Source: Psychrobacter sp. PG1 (GTDB lineage: Bacteria; Pseudomonadota; Gammaproteobacteria; Pseudomonadales; Moraxellaceae). Taken from it: a DNA stretch of 64,000 bases. The notes beneath the pieces are model-generated. The model saw only the letters and a list, made by a program, of their open reading frames with translations, did no database searches and was not told where the DNA came from. The stretch covers positions 1 to 64,000 of the forward strand of contig NZ_JABUZG010000048.1 of NCBI RefSeq assembly GCF_014897815.1, read 5' to 3'. This document shows positions 39,600-49,828 of the stretch, one piece after another. How positions within the stretch are numbered: position 1 is the first letter of the stretch; the number at the start of each line of letters is the position of its first letter. A program made the translations under genes and the position numbers.

Positions 39600-39950
39600 T
39601 TATTCGTTGTTCGCTGTTTCACTAGTAGAAGCAGTCGTATTCGCGACCTCTTCACCAGCATCAGCCATTTGTACATCTTGACCAGCTTTTAAGGTAACGT
39701 AGGCTTTTTTGTAGTCATTACGACGGCCGATACTTTTACCAAAACGCTTTGTCTTACCTTTAACATTCAACGTGTTTACTTTTAAAACTTCAACACCTTC
39801 AAACATCATCTCAACCGCTTTTTTGACTTCAAGCTTAGTAGCGTTAGAGTCAATTTTAAATACCTGCACACCAAGTGAGTCGCCAAGCATTTGAGATTTC
39901 TCTGAGAATACAGGTCCTCTTAGGATCTGATAAAGTCTTGCGTTATTCAT
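39600..39950 (-). CDS. rplW: 50S ribosomal protein L23 with C-terminal extension
   Basis: The 116-residue protein has the normal L23 core ([20 protein letters not shown] to [14 protein letters not shown]). An acidic, Ser/Thr/Glu-rich tail of about 18 residues follows, which most homologues of 95-100 residues lack. L23 docks trigger factor and SRP at the tunnel exit. Its ATG overlaps the rplD stop by 4 nt. Confidence 0.97.
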   Translation of the reverse strand: MNNARLYQILRGPVFSEKSQMLGDSLGVQVFKIDSNATKLEVKKAVEMMFEGVEVLKVNTLNVKGKTKRFGKSIGRRNDYKKAYVTLKAGQDVQMADAGEEVANTTASTSETANNE

Positions 39951-40549
39951 GCTAGTGCTTCCTCAAATTGTTTCGCAGCTTCGACTGTCATGATCACTTT
40001 ATCAAAAGCGATCAAGCTCACTGGATCCACTTCACTTGTATCAAGTACATTGACATGTGGGATGTTGCGAGCAGCTAAGTATAAGTTTTCGTCAACTTCT
40101 TTAGTGACGATTAATGCACGTGATGCATTTAACTCACCTAACTTTGCAATCAACTCTTTAGTCTTAGGTCCAGAAACGCTTAGCTCTTCGACCAAAATCA
40201 AACGCTCTTGGCGAATCAATTCGGCTAAGATACACTGCATAGCACCGCGATACATTTTACGGTTAACTTTCTGTGACCAATCTTGTGGTTTAGCCGCGAA
40301 TGCACGACCGCCCCCACGCCAGATTGGGCTACGAATAGAACCTGCACGAGCGCGACCAGTACCTTTTTGGCGCCATGGCTTAATGCCACCACCAGAAACT
40401 TCGGCACGGGTTTTTTGAGCGCGTGTACCTTGACGAGCACCAGCAAGATATGCGGTGACGACTTGATGCACTAGTGCTTCGTTGAATTCACGACCGAAAG
40501 CCGTATCAGAAAGCTCAACTGCCGCCCCTGTAACTGTTTTTAAATCCAC
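39947..40549 (-). CDS. rplD: 50S ribosomal protein L4
   Basis: The 200-residue protein has the tunnel loop segment [20 protein letters not shown] and [20 protein letters not shown]. In enterobacteria L4 also controls the S10 operon through a leader hairpin. Here the S10 leader is long enough for such control, but this is not shown. It is 14 nt after rplC. Confidence 0.98.
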   Translation of the reverse strand: MDLKTVTGAAVELSDTAFGREFNEALVHQVVTAYLAGARQGTRAQKTRAEVSGGGIKPWRQKGTGRARAGSIRSPIWRGGGRAFAAKPQDWSQKVNRKMYRGAMQCILAELIRQERLILVEELSVSGPKTKELIAKLGELNASRALIVTKEVDENLYLAARNIPHVNVLDTSEVDPVSLIAFDKVIMTVEAAKQFEEALA

Positions 40550-40563
40550 GTTAATCCCCTTGC

Positions 40564-41202
40564 TTAGGCTTTGACTGACGGACGTACGATGACATCGCCA
40601 CCGGTGGCACCTGGGATAGCACCCTTGATGACAAGTAACCCTTTTTCAACATCAACCGATATCACTTCTAGGCCCTGAACGGTAACGCGTTTGTTACCCA
40701 TCTGACCTGGCATTTTTTTGCCTTTGAAGACTTTACCTGGTGACTGGTTTTGACCAGTTGAACCAATGGCACGGTGAGATACTGAGTTACCATGAGTGGC
40801 ATCTTGCATGCTGAAGTTGTGACGCTTCACGCCGCCTTGAAAGCCTTTACCTTTACTGTTACCTGTGACATCAACCATCTGACCTTGTTCGAACAAGTCA
40901 GCTAGGATCTCACCACCAATTTCACGACCTTCAAGATCGCTATCATTGGCACGAAATTCCCAAACACCACGACCAGCGGCAACGCCAGCTTTAGCGAAGT
41001 GACCTTTTTGAGCTGCTGCTACGCGGCTGTCACGACGGGTACCTGTGGTAACTTGGATGGCTTGATAGCCATCTACATCAGTATTTTTTACTTGAGTAAT
41101 GCGATTAGCACTGATCTCAACCACTGTTACAGGGATAGATGCGCCTGCTTCAGTGAAGACACGGGTCATGCCGCATTTTTTACCGACTAAACCGATCGCC
41201 AT
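40564..41202 (-). CDS. rplC: 50S ribosomal protein L3
   Basis: The 212-residue protein begins [20 protein letters not shown]. The [20 protein letters not shown] segment has the Gln that is N5-methylated by PrmB in E. coli, and [20 protein letters not shown] follows. It lies 48 nt after rpsJ. Confidence 0.98.
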   Translation of the reverse strand: MAIGLVGKKCGMTRVFTEAGASIPVTVVEISANRITQVKNTDVDGYQAIQVTTGTRRDSRVAAAQKGHFAKAGVAAGRGVWEFRANDSDLEGREIGGEILADLFEQGQMVDVTGNSKGKGFQGGVKRHNFSMQDATHGNSVSHRAIGSTGQNQSPGKVFKGKKMPGQMGNKRVTVQGLEVISVDVEKGLLVIKGAIPGATGGDVIVRPSVKA

Positions 41203-41250
41203 TTTAGACCTCTTTATATCTTATATTAATGGGTTGGGTGTTTATGTGCA

Positions 41251-41562
41251 TTAACCCAAAGCAATTTGAACGTCAACACCCGCCGCCAAGTCAAGCTTCA
41301 TTAGCGCATCCACAGTTTTGTCGGTAGGTTGAACGATGTCAACCATACGCTTATGAGTACGGATTTCGTACTGATCACGAGCGTCTTTGTTTACGTGTGG
41401 TGAAGTTAGAACGTTGAAGCGCTCAATGCGAGTCGGCAACGGTACAGGACCACAAACTTGCGCACCGGTGCGCTTTGCAGTATCAACAATCTCTTGTGCA
41501 GATTGATCAATCAGACGATGATCAAAAGACTTAAGACGGATACGGATTCTCTGGTTAGCCAT
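41251..41562 (-). CDS. rpsJ: 30S ribosomal protein S10
   Basis: The 103-residue protein begins [20 protein letters not shown] and ends in [14 protein letters not shown]. It acts in the small-subunit head and, as NusE, in antitermination with NusB. It heads the S10 segment. AGGAG lies before the ATG, and a strong promoter candidate lies about 280 nt upstream. Confidence 0.98.
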   Translation of the reverse strand: MANQRIRIRLKSFDHRLIDQSAQEIVDTAKRTGAQVCGPVPLPTRIERFNVLTSPHVNKDARDQYEIRTHKRMVDIVQPTDKTVDALMKLDLAAGVDVQIALG

Positions 41563-41845
41563 GCCAGCAAGCTCCTAATATGTGCTTTTGTCATTTTTGC
41601 TTTGCAAAGATATGATCAAAAGCCGTTTGGTTAAATATTCACTTAAAGCGGCCTTCTGTTCTTAACCAGAATGAGTTCTTTATCCGAACTTGTAGCGTGC
41701 CAAAAGCAAAATAGTTTAAAGCCCCGCCGACCCTTCCATTATAGGATGTCAGCAAAGGCATAATGAAATAGTGCTAGAAACGATGCTCTAGCTGTCATAG
41801 CGCCCGCTGTTTGATTGGCGGCGCATATATAATTCAGTGGTGTAT
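41563..41845 (-). promoter_or_regulatory. Long structured leader of the S10 operon
   Basis: From the predicted start near 41839 to rpsJ the leader is about 275 nt. It contains inverted arms such as GCCG/CGGC around 41620-41655 and TTCTG/CAGAA around 41655-41675. Several short arms lie nearer the promoter. A long leader is where L4-type autogenous control would act, but I cannot match it to the E. coli structure. Confidence 0.4.
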
Positions 41846-41873
41846 ATTATACATAGTATTTCAGTCATTGCAA
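41846..41873 (-). promoter_or_regulatory. Candidate promoter of the S10 superoperon
   Basis: The minus strand has TTGCAA, 16 nt and a perfect TATAAT, with AT-rich DNA upstream that could act as an UP element. The stretch 41874-42003 up to the rng stop shows no further gene and no clear terminator. Confidence 0.6.
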
Positions 41874-42003
41874 GGATAATATCTGTAGCGACTTATGATA
41901 TTACCCTTTATAAACAGTAATATGTAAACAACCGTATCTGTGCTTAATAATCACGCTTATATGAATCGATAACTATGCACTGTTAATCTAAAGCTATGAA
42001 ACA

Positions 42004-43614
42004 TCAATCCAAAACAATGTCATATTGCTCTTGAGTATAGAGATTTTCGACATCAAAGGTAATCACTCTACCAAGTAAATACTCTAAATCTGCCACCGTG
42101 TCTGACTCTGAAGTGAGAAGTAAATCAATGACTGCAGCATGGGCAACGACCGTAAATTTCTTGGGAGAGTTATAAGTACGAGCACAACGCATGATTTCAC
42201 GGAATATCTCAAAGCACACTGTCTCAGCCGTTTTAACAAAGCCGCGTCCTTGACAGGTCGAGCACGGCTCACATAGCTGCTGTCCGAGCGACTCACGCGT
42301 ACGTTTACGCGTCATCTCTACTAACCCAAGCTCACTGACCTGAGTAATCTTAGTTTTGGCATAGTCTTGTACTAGCTGTGATTGCAGGCTCTCTAACACA
42401 TCATCTTTATGCTGCTGTTCAAGCATGTCAATAAAGTCTAGGATGATAATACCGCCTAGATTACGCAAACGCAGCTGACGGGCTATCGCATGAGTTGCCT
42501 CAAGATTGGTTTTATAAACCGTATCTTCTAACGAACGCCCGCCTACGAATGATCCAGTATTGACATCGATCGTGGTCATCGCTTCTGTTTGGTCGATAAT
42601 GAGATAGCCACCTGATTTTAAATCTACGCGGCGTTTTAAAGCATCACGCAAATCATCTTCGACGCGATGGACATCAAACAAGGATGGCTCAGCGGTATAA
42701 TGGACAATGCGGTCATAGACAAAAGGCACAAACTCTTTGGCAAAGGATCTGACTTGTTCATAAATTTGTGCATTATCAATGATGACTTTCTCGGTATCCG
42801 CGTGAACCAAATCACGGATAGAGCGCAGCGGTAATGATAGCTCTTGATAAATAAGCTCAGAACTTTGATGTTGTTTCATCTCTTGGCGACGCGCGCAGAT
42901 GGTACGCCACAGCTGCAATAGATAATAAATGTCTTCTTCAAGCTTATCGACAGGGACACGTTCAGCAGCGGTACGAGCGATGAGACCGCCTTTTAAATTG
43001 ACCGTTTGCATCAGGCTACTAAGCTCAGTCTTCAGACGAGTGCGCTCTTCTTCGCCATCAATGCGCTGAGAGATACCAATGTGTTCGCTTGAGGGCAGAT
43101 ACACCAAATAGCGAGATGGCAAGGATATATTGGTGGTCAAGCGAGCGCCTTTACTGCCCAACTGATCTTTGGTCACTTGCACTAAAATACGTTGGCTTTC
43201 ATGCAAGCGATGTTGAATCAACGTTTTAGACACAGGGATGACTTCGGTATTTTGTATACTAATCACCGGTGGCGTGACAGCCAAGTTATTAGTACTATTT
43301 TCTACCACAGCATCTTCTATATTGCTATCCGAGTTTTTATCGCTATTGTCAGCCGCTTTACTTTTATTTTCTGCTACTGGGCGCGGCTCACGCTGCATAT
43401 CATTGACATGTAAAAATGCTGTCCGCGACTGCCCGATATCAACGAATGCTGCCTGCATACCAGGTAAAACGCGTACGACTGTACCCAGATAGATATTGCC
43501 GACCAGACCCAATTTATGATGACGTTCAATATAAATTTCGCCCAAGATGCCATTGTCTAAGACTGCGACACGGGATTCCATTGGACTAATATTAATCAGC
43601 AGCTCTTCGGACAT
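42004..43614 (-). CDS. rng: Ribonuclease G
   Basis: The 536-residue endoribonuclease of the RNase E/G family acts in 16S rRNA 5' maturation and mRNA decay. It begins with the S1 domain (GNIYLGTVVRVLPGMQAAFVDIG). It has the catalytic DNase I-like part (TTIDVNTGSFVG, GGIIILDFIDML) and the zinc link CEPCSTCQGRG. A polar, Asn/Ser/Asp-rich insert of about 45 residues interrupts the S1 domain near residues 80-125, making it longer than E. coli RNase G (489). It is followed upstream by maf and mreDCB, the usual neighbourhood. Confidence 0.95.
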   Translation of the reverse strand: MSEELLINISPMESRVAVLDNGILGEIYIERHHKLGLVGNIYLGTVVRVLPGMQAAFVDIGQSRTAFLHVNDMQREPRPVAENKSKAADNSDKNSDSNIEDAVVENSTNNLAVTPPVISIQNTEVIPVSKTLIQHRLHESQRILVQVTKDQLGSKGARLTTNISLPSRYLVYLPSSEHIGISQRIDGEEERTRLKTELSSLMQTVNLKGGLIARTAAERVPVDKLEEDIYYLLQLWRTICARRQEMKQHQSSELIYQELSLPLRSIRDLVHADTEKVIIDNAQIYEQVRSFAKEFVPFVYDRIVHYTAEPSLFDVHRVEDDLRDALKRRVDLKSGGYLIIDQTEAMTTIDVNTGSFVGGRSLEDTVYKTNLEATHAIARQLRLRNLGGIIILDFIDMLEQQHKDDVLESLQSQLVQDYAKTKITQVSELGLVEMTRKRTRESLGQQLCEPCSTCQGRGFVKTAETVCFEIFREIMRCARTYNSPKKFTVVAHAAVIDLLLTSESDTVADLEYLLGRVITFDVENLYTQEQYDIVLD

Positions 43615-43792
43615 AATGTTTTTCTCTTATCTCTCAGCTTTCTTGTTAGACGTTCATCGTCTATTATCTTTATAGTGTAACAAATGCTGCTGGCTCTCGC
43701 CCATTACTCTCGCGTGTTATTATGTGCAGCAGGTTGGAGTGACAACCAATCTCTGAGAGACCAATAATCTCTATGAGGTTCTGTCTCGCATT

Positions 43793-44458
43793 TTACTTGA
43801 TACTAATATCTGTGACGTTTTTAATTAACGCCAGCGTTTGTGGAAGTGGTAAACCCACGACATTGGTATAGCTACCATTGATACGGCTGACCCAAATAGC
43901 ACCCAAACCTTGTATACCATAACCACCCGCTTTATCAGCAGGCTCACCACTTTCCCAATAGTTACTCATCATATCCGCAGTGAGCGCTATAAAGGTCACT
44001 TCGGTACGCTCAGTGATTCGTTGCTGATTAATGATTTGAAATACTGGCTCATGAGTTGAGCTGTTAGCCGCTTTAGAAGATAATGATACATGCGTTGCTT
44101 GAACTGCTGTCCATACTTCATGGACATTATCAGACATCTGTTGCCACATGCTATAAGCGTGCTCACGATCGACTGGCTTGACCAGCACTGTTTGACCATC
44201 TGCCAGCACACCGATGGTATCAGACGTTAAAATGATAAGTGAGTCAGAAAAACAGTTTTTATCCGTTTTCAAGCGTGATACTAGTTGCTGTATGGCAGAC
44301 TCAGCTTTAGTGGCGACCATGCGCTCGATATAGTCTGTGGGTGACTCCTCATCATGCTGTGTTTCATCGACATCTACACTCAATGTGCTAAATTCTAGTT
44401 GTGCTCTTTCTAACAGCTCACGACGGCGCGGCGAACCAGAAGCTAAAATAATATCCAT
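43793..44458 (-). CDS. maf: Maf-family nucleoside triphosphate pyrophosphatase
   Basis: The 221-residue protein begins with the family signature ILASGSPRRRELLERAQ. It carries SDTIGVLADGQTVLVKPVDREHA in place of the more usual ADTVV and GKP. The central part has a Ser/Thr-rich insert near residue 125. The C-terminus YGIQGLGAIWVSRINGSYTN is standard. Maf proteins of this neighbourhood (YhdE type) hydrolyse dTTP and UTP. The divergence at the active-site segment makes the substrate uncertain. Confidence 0.88.
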   Translation of the reverse strand: MDIILASGSPRRRELLERAQLEFSTLSVDVDETQHDEESPTDYIERMVATKAESAIQQLVSRLKTDKNCFSDSLIILTSDTIGVLADGQTVLVKPVDREHAYSMWQQMSDNVHEVWTAVQATHVSLSSKAANSSTHEPVFQIINQQRITERTEVTFIALTADMMSNYWESGEPADKAGGYGIQGLGAIWVSRINGSYTNVVGLPLPQTLALIKNVTDISIK

Positions 44459-44589
44459 CGCTACTCTCTTTATATCTGAATTTATCTGCCTACTACCGAA
44501 AATTGCTGCCTGTTAGTGCATTAATATTAGTTAGTCATGATTAATAAACACCAGCGCTATAATCTTATTGGTTATCAGCAGAATTTTTC

Positions 44590-45075
44590 TTATGACGCGA
44601 ATTTACGCAAAGCCAGTAGTACCAATGGCCAGCTGATGATACTCATCAACAGTGATAAGGCAGATTGTGCGACAAAGACATTCTGGATAAACATCTGCAA
44701 TATCCATAAACATAATTGAAAAACAAACAATCCTAAGCTCGCTAATAACCATGCACTGATGGTATTTAGTTGCCTAATATAAATACTGGTTATTTTTATG
44801 AAGAAGGCGACTGCCACGGCGGCAAAGGCTTGCTGTCCCAAATGGGTATCCATGAGTAAGTCAGCAATGAGACCGATGGTAAATGCTGTAAAAATACCAA
44901 CATAGCGTGGCTGAAATAACAACCAAAAAATCAGCATCATGATCATGACCATAGGGCGTAAGGTAGCCATACTAGGACTTAACGGATAGACATTAAGCGA
45001 TGACGCAATAACAAAACTTAGAATGATGGTAGCAATCAGTAGTACCGTTGCATTCTCAGAATCAGGATACGACAT
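44590..45075 (-). CDS. mreD: Rod shape-determining protein MreD
   Basis: The 161-residue protein consists of about five hydrophobic segments. It is weakly conserved in sequence, but position and topology fit MreD (IGLIADLLMDTHLGQQAFAA is the recognisable part). It works with MreC, RodA and PBP2 in sidewall synthesis. The AAGG ribosome site lies 7 nt before the ATG. It starts 161 nt after mreC, an unusually wide gap filled by a small ORF. Confidence 0.9.
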   Translation of the reverse strand: MSYPDSENATVLLIATIILSFVIASSLNVYPLSPSMATLRPMVMIMMLIFWLLFQPRYVGIFTAFTIGLIADLLMDTHLGQQAFAAVAVAFFIKITSIYIRQLNTISAWLLASLGLFVFQLCLWILQMFIQNVFVAQSALSLLMSIISWPLVLLALRKFAS

Positions 45076-45247
45076 GGGTACTTACCTTAACGAATGTATT
45101 GATGGCTGCTGTTAAAGCATGAGTGGGCATTGATGGGATAAAAACCATGGCTAAAAATGTATCGACAAAAAGACCAGTTAATAAATAGATGCCAGCCATT
45201 ATCTTATTGGTACTTACGTATTGAGCGCCTAACTTCTTAACGGTCAT
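45062..45247 (-). CDS. Small membrane-protein ORF bridging mreC and mreD (uncertain)
   Basis: The 61-codon frame starts at an ATG 11 nt inside the end of mreC and ends 14 nt inside mreD. It has one hydrophobic stretch, IMAGIYLLTGLFVDTFLAMV, and otherwise ordinary composition. No clear ribosome site precedes ATG 45247. An internal ATG at 45199 lies near an AAG. I do not recognise a family. It may be a real small gene or chance coding in the spacer. Confidence 0.3.
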   Translation of the reverse strand: MTVKKLGAQYVSTNKIMAGIYLLTGLFVDTFLAMVFIPSMPTHALTAAINTFVKVSTHVVS

Positions 45248-46097
45248 TGAGAGTCATATTATTTTTATTCACCAGCTTATCTTGCAGGACTAATACATAT
45301 GCATTATCGATAAAGTTCGCCGCTGGGGTCACTTCTATACTTCTAAAGTTATCGGCTTGAGTATCTTTAATATGGGCGATACGCCCGACACGATACCCTG
45401 CTGGAATACGCCCACCCAATCCTGATGACACCAGCTCATCACCCACACGCACGTCTGAGGTTTTGAATACATAGTCAAGGCTTAATGAGGTTGGTATACC
45501 TTGCCCTGTCACGATAGCGCGTTGACCTGTGCGCTTAACCGTAACTGCAACCGATTGCTGTTCATCAGTAATCAATAGTAGGCGACTGGTATTGGGATAG
45601 ACATTAATAATCTGCCCTAAAATACCGTCCTCATCAATCACTGTTTGTCCAACTTGAACCCCGTCTTGAACGCCTTTATTGAGCACCACGATTTGTCTGA
45701 GTAAGTTGGTGTCTGTACCGATTACCTGTGCCAAATTAAGATCAAATTGTTCAGGCTTGGTCGTTGATAAAATACCTTGCAGGCGCGCATTTTGTGCCAA
45801 AATATAATCTTGCTGCTGCAACTTGGCTTGCGCATGGATAAGCTGAGACTTCAATTGCATGTTTTCGCGGCGCAGCGCTTCTTTAGACTGTAAGCTGCCA
45901 CCTGCCCAATGCTTGGCATAACTCGGTAACAGTGATAGCTCATAAATAGGCTGCATCGCGGCATGACTGGTACTACGTACTGGATTAAACCATTCTGAAT
46001 TTTTGCTATCGAACCACATCAATATTAGAGCTGCTATTAATACAATGGCAGTCTTACGAAGTGCTAACGGCTGGCGCGCAAAAATACTTGGGGTCAT
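45237..46097 (-). CDS. mreC: Cell shape-determining protein MreC
   Basis: The 286-residue protein has a cytoplasmic N-terminus, a membrane segment near residues 14-27, a coiled coil (about 68-105) and a periplasmic beta domain. That domain contains VVLNKGVQDGVQVGQTVIDE and LVSSGLGGRIPAGYRVGRI. It links MreB to the peptidoglycan synthases. It follows mreB by 189 nt. A 9-bp inverted repeat (46131-46139 with 46179-46187) lies in that gap and could be a processing or attenuation structure. Confidence 0.95.
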   Translation of the reverse strand: MTPSIFARQPLALRKTAIVLIAALILMWFDSKNSEWFNPVRSTSHAAMQPIYELSLLPSYAKHWAGGSLQSKEALRRENMQLKSQLIHAQAKLQQQDYILAQNARLQGILSTTKPEQFDLNLAQVIGTDTNLLRQIVVLNKGVQDGVQVGQTVIDEDGILGQIINVYPNTSRLLLITDEQQSVAVTVKRTGQRAIVTGQGIPTSLSLDYVFKTSDVRVGDELVSSGLGGRIPAGYRVGRIAHIKDTQADNFRSIEVTPAANFIDNAYVLVLQDKLVNKNNMTLNDR

Positions 46098-46286
46098 AAG
46101 TCGTCTAACTCAGGAGTTATAAAATAAGCAGTAGCCAGTACTGGGTTCTAGTTGATTAATGCAATTAAAGGCAGCGCAACTGGCTACCTTTAATTTTATA
46201 CTGTTTTGACCCACTATTTTTACGCAAGCTATCATCAAGCACGACGAAGAGGATTTATCAATACCGCAGTGCTTAACTAAAGCAAT

Positions 46287-47315
46287 CTAAACAAAAATCA
46301 TGTTCAAGCTTTTGTTATTGATAAAATCAAGTGCAATACCACCGCCGCGGCTGACGCAAGTCAATGGATCTTCAGCAACGGTCACAGGTAGACCTGTCTC
46401 TCTTGAAATCAATTTGTCCAAATCACGCAACAGCGCACCGCCGCCCGTCAAGACAATACCACGCTCTGCGATATCTGATGACAGCTCAGGTGGCGTCTGC
46501 TCAAGTGCAGCTTTCACCGCGCTAACGATACCGCTCAGCGGATCACTCAGGGCTTTTTGTACTTCTTCTGAGTTGACAGTAAAGGTTTTTGGCACGCCTT
46601 CTGCCATGCTACGACCGCGAACTTCAACTTCTAGCTGACTGTCTTCATTCAAAGCAGAGCCAACTTCGTGTTTGATACGCTCAGCTGTCGTCTCACCAAT
46701 CACACAACCATGGGTACGGCGTACGTGGGTGATAATCGCGTCATCAAACATATCGCCACCGATACGAATCGACTCAGCATAAACGCAACCAGATAAAGCG
46801 ATAACGGCAATCTCCGTAGTGCCGCCACCAATATCAACCACCATCGAACCACTGGCTTCATGAACTGGCAAGCCAGCACCGATGGCAGCAGCCATTGGCT
46901 CTTCTAACAATAGTACTTTACTCGCACCTGCTGAAGATACGGCTTCACGAATCGCTTTACGCTCAACCAGAGTAGACTTACAAGGCACACAAACCACCAC
47001 GTTAGGCTGCGCCATAAAACGCTTAGCTTTTACCTTCGTGATGAAATGCTTGAGCATTTTTTGCGTCACTTCAAAGTCAGCAATCACGCCGTCTTTTAAT
47101 GGGCGAATCGCTGTAATATTGGCAGGTGTACGACCAAGCATCTGCTTGGCATCAATACCAACAGCAGCAACGGTAGGGTTTTGTGTACGATTACTTCGTA
47201 ACGCAACCACCGTAGGCTCGTCAAGTACGACGCCTTTATTAGGAATAAAAATGAGAGTGTTCGCAGTACCGAGGTCGATAGCGATATTATTTGATAAAAA
47301 TCCAAACAGGTTCAT
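46287..47315 (-). CDS. mreB: Rod shape-determining protein MreB (actin homologue)
   Basis: The 342-residue protein begins [20 protein letters not shown] with the phosphate-1 loop. It contains [18 protein letters not shown] (phosphate 2) and [17 protein letters not shown] (adenosine motif). It polymerises at the membrane and guides sidewall synthesis. The frame is open 20 codons further up, but the chosen ATG gives the normal MreB start with GGA about 10 nt upstream. It is first in mreBCD. Confidence 0.97.
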   Translation of the reverse strand: MNLFGFLSNNIAIDLGTANTLIFIPNKGVVLDEPTVVALRSNRTQNPTVAAVGIDAKQMLGRTPANITAIRPLKDGVIADFEVTQKMLKHFITKVKAKRFMAQPNVVVCVPCKSTLVERKAIREAVSSAGASKVLLLEEPMAAAIGAGLPVHEASGSMVVDIGGGTTEIAVIALSGCVYAESIRIGGDMFDDAIITHVRRTHGCVIGETTAERIKHEVGSALNEDSQLEVEVRGRSMAEGVPKTFTVNSEEVQKALSDPLSGIVSAVKAALEQTPPELSSDIAERGIVLTGGGALLRDLDKLISRETGLPVTVAEDPLTCVSRGGGIALDFINNKSLNMIFV

Positions 47316-47948
47316 GACTAATATTTCCAGCGTATTACAAATGAGGCGAATGAGATTGACTGAGGCGTTACTCATCAGCGTTGAGCAGGTCGTCGTTAGA
47401 CATTACTTATGGCGAAATTTGAACCTCGCAACAAGTCAAACCTAAGCAATAATGATGCAAGGGAAAAACTGAGCTAAATTATACCGATTTGGCTCAAAAA
47501 AAACACAGATATTTGCATCAGTAAGTCAGGATTTTGGTCTTAAACGCTAAAAGTTGTTACAAAGTTTAAAATAGCAGTAAACACCATTCGACTTAATGAA
47601 ACATCATTTAATTCAATAACTAACAAGGCTCTACAGGCAAATGATAATTTTGCTTAGCAGCACAGGTGCATACTGTAACGTATTTCAGAACGTAATGGGT
47701 AAGCAATTGAGAATCAATCGTGAATTATACGGTCAATTTTGCAAATCACGCCATCTTGGTTGATATTGTGCATCAATCAAGCGTCATGCTCTGTAAACTT
47801 AAGCCAGATGCTTTATAATAAAGCCACTATATATACATCTTAAGATAAACCCCTTGTTTTAGTTTGTGTTAATAATTATCTATATCTAGTGCTTGTCTAT
47901 TTTAGCCGCATTCTACTCTAACAAAAACTGTCCTTCACTGGAGAAACT
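47316..47948. promoter_or_regulatory. Divergent promoter region between mreB and gatC
   Basis: The 633 nt hold no supported gene. On the minus strand a perfect TATAAT lies at 47478-47483, likely for mreB, with a poor -35. On the plus strand CTGTAA, 17 nt and TATAAT (47791-47819) may drive gatCAB with a leader of about 120 nt. The middle part, about 47500-47780, is AT-rich with nothing recognisable. Confidence 0.45.
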
Positions 47949-48263
47949 ATGTCACAGCAACCAGCAACGTCTGACAGCAACGTCAGCCGTGAAGAAATCC
48001 TAGAAGTTGCCAACCTTGCACGTTTGGGTGTCGATGAAAGCACAGCCAATAGCTATGCCGACGATATTAGTAAAGTATTAAAACTGATGAATACGCTATC
48101 TAACGTGGATACCACAGGCATCAAACCCTTAGCAAACATTCATGAAGCTTGCCAAGAATTGCGGGCTGATGTGGCCAAACACGATATCAACCGCGCGCGC
48201 AATCAGTCAGTCGCCCCAGCTGTTGAAGATGGCTTATATTTGGTTCCACAAGTGATTGAATAA
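47949..48263 (+). CDS. gatC: Asp-tRNA(Asn)/Glu-tRNA(Gln) amidotransferase subunit C
   Basis: The 104-residue small subunit shows EILEVANLARLGVDESTANS and ends EDGLYLVPQVIE. It wraps around GatA and GatB and stabilises the complex. The ribosome site GGAGA lies 6 nt before the ATG. It is the first gene of gatCAB. The complex points to indirect synthesis of Asn-tRNA and/or Gln-tRNA. Confidence 0.95.
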   Translation: MSQQPATSDSNVSREEILEVANLARLGVDESTANSYADDISKVLKLMNTLSNVDTTGIKPLANIHEACQELRADVAKHDINRARNQSVAPAVEDGLYLVPQVIE

Positions 48264-48331
48264 GCAGCGTGCTGCTTTAATCGCTACCCTATTTTACTTT
48301 ATGCTACTCACATTTTGACGGACGACACCTT

Positions 48332-49828
48332 ATGTCAGAACTTCATTTATTAAGTACCCAGCAGCTTATTACGGGCTTGCAAGACAAACAATTTAGCAGC
48401 CTTGAGCTGACAGAACACTACATCAAGCGTATAGATGCGCTAGACAATAAGATTAACAGCTTTATCACTCATACTTCTGAGACAGCACGCGCGCAAGCAA
48501 AGGCAGCAGACGAAATGCGCGCACAGGGCGATCAGCGTCCATTACTTGGTGTACCGATGGCGCACAAAGACATCTTTTGTACTCAAGGTGTACTGACGAC
48601 TTGTGGCTCTAAGATGCTGCATAACTTTGTCTCGCCTTATGACGCTACCATCGTCTCTAATATCGACAAAGCGGGCATGATTAGTTTAGGCAAGCTCAAT
48701 ATGGATGAGTTTGCGATGGGCTCAGACAACAGCAGCTCTTACTATGGCACTGTGCAGAACCCTTGGAACCTAGAGCGCGTCCCTGGTGGTTCATCAGGTG
48801 GTAGTGCTGCCGCCGTTGCCGCAGGTTTTGTGCCAGTGGCAACGGGTAGTGATACTGGTGGCTCTATTCGCCAGCCTGCGTCATTTTGCGGCTTGACAGG
48901 TATCAAACCTACGTATGGCCGTGTGTCACGCTTTGGTATGATTGCCTATGCCTCAAGCCTTGACCAAGCGGGCAGCATGGGGCGCAGCGCTAAAGATTGT
49001 GCCTATCTATTGCAGCCAATGATTGGTCACGATCCACGCGATGCGACTTCTATCAAATATGACATGCCTGACTATGTACAAGACATCAATGATGCTGAAG
49101 GCGCGGCTGGCGATAAGCCATTTAACGGTCTACGTATTGGTGTTGCCAAAGAATACTTTAGTGCTGGACTAGACGCTGAAGTAGAAACGGCCGTACGTGC
49201 TGCTCTGAAAAAATATGAAGAGCTGGGTGCGACGATTGTGGAGGTGAATATCACTGACCCTGAGATTACTCTTGCCACTTACTACATGCTAGCCCCTGCC
49301 GAAGCATCATCAAACCTGTCACGCTTCGATGGCGTACGCTTTGGCTATCGCTGTGAGAATCCAACCGATCTGCTAGATCTATACACGCGTTCACGCTCTG
49401 AAGGCTTTGGTCCTGAAGTACAGCGCCGTATCTTGACCGGCACTTATGCACTTTCGGCAGGTTACTTTGATGCTTACTATACCAAAGCACAAAAAATCCG
49501 CCGCTTAATCGTCAAAGACTTTGATGAAGCCTTTGCTAGCTGTGATGTGATTGCTAGCCCAACAGCACCAACCGCTGCTTACAAGCTTACTGACAACCTT
49601 GATCCTGCGACGATGTATTTGGGTGACGTTTATACCATCGCGGTCAACTTAGCGGGTCTACCTGCGCTCAGTCAGCCAGTTGGTCTAACCTCAGAAGGTT
49701 TGCCTGTTGGCTTACAATTAATCGGTAAGCATTGGCAAGAGAGCCAATTGCTCACGACTGCTCACTTATTCCAACAGCATACCGACCATCATTTACAACA
49801 CTCTACCATCGCAAAGGAGACGGTATAA
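48332..49828 (+). CDS. gatA: Asp-tRNA(Asn)/Glu-tRNA(Gln) amidotransferase subunit A
   Basis: The 498-residue amidase subunit releases ammonia from glutamine. The Ser-cisSer-Lys triad is seen in [11 protein letters not shown] (Lys), [16 protein letters not shown] and [16 protein letters not shown] (the two Ser). It follows gatC by 68 nt and overlaps gatB by 1 nt (TAATG). Confidence 0.97.
   Translation: MSELHLLSTQQLITGLQDKQFSSLELTEHYIKRIDALDNKINSFITHTSETARAQAKAADEMRAQGDQRPLLGVPMAHKDIFCTQGVLTTCGSKMLHNFVSPYDATIVSNIDKAGMISLGKLNMDEFAMGSDNSSSYYGTVQNPWNLERVPGGSSGGSAAAVAAGFVPVATGSDTGGSIRQPASFCGLTGIKPTYGRVSRFGMIAYASSLDQAGSMGRSAKDCAYLLQPMIGHDPRDATSIKYDMPDYVQDINDAEGAAGDKPFNGLRIGVAKEYFSAGLDAEVETAVRAALKKYEELGATIVEVNITDPEITLATYYMLAPAEASSNLSRFDGVRFGYRCENPTDLLDLYTRSRSEGFGPEVQRRILTGTYALSAGYFDAYYTKAQKIRRLIVKDFDEAFASCDVIASPTAPTAAYKLTDNLDPATMYLGDVYTIAVNLAGLPALSQPVGLTSEGLPVGLQLIGKHWQESQLLTTAHLFQQHTDHHLQHSTIAKETV

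Noticed and set aside
27450..41562. Search for inserted foreign genes in the ribosomal superoperon
   Set aside because: All frames map to the standard gene order; only the gaps are unusual.
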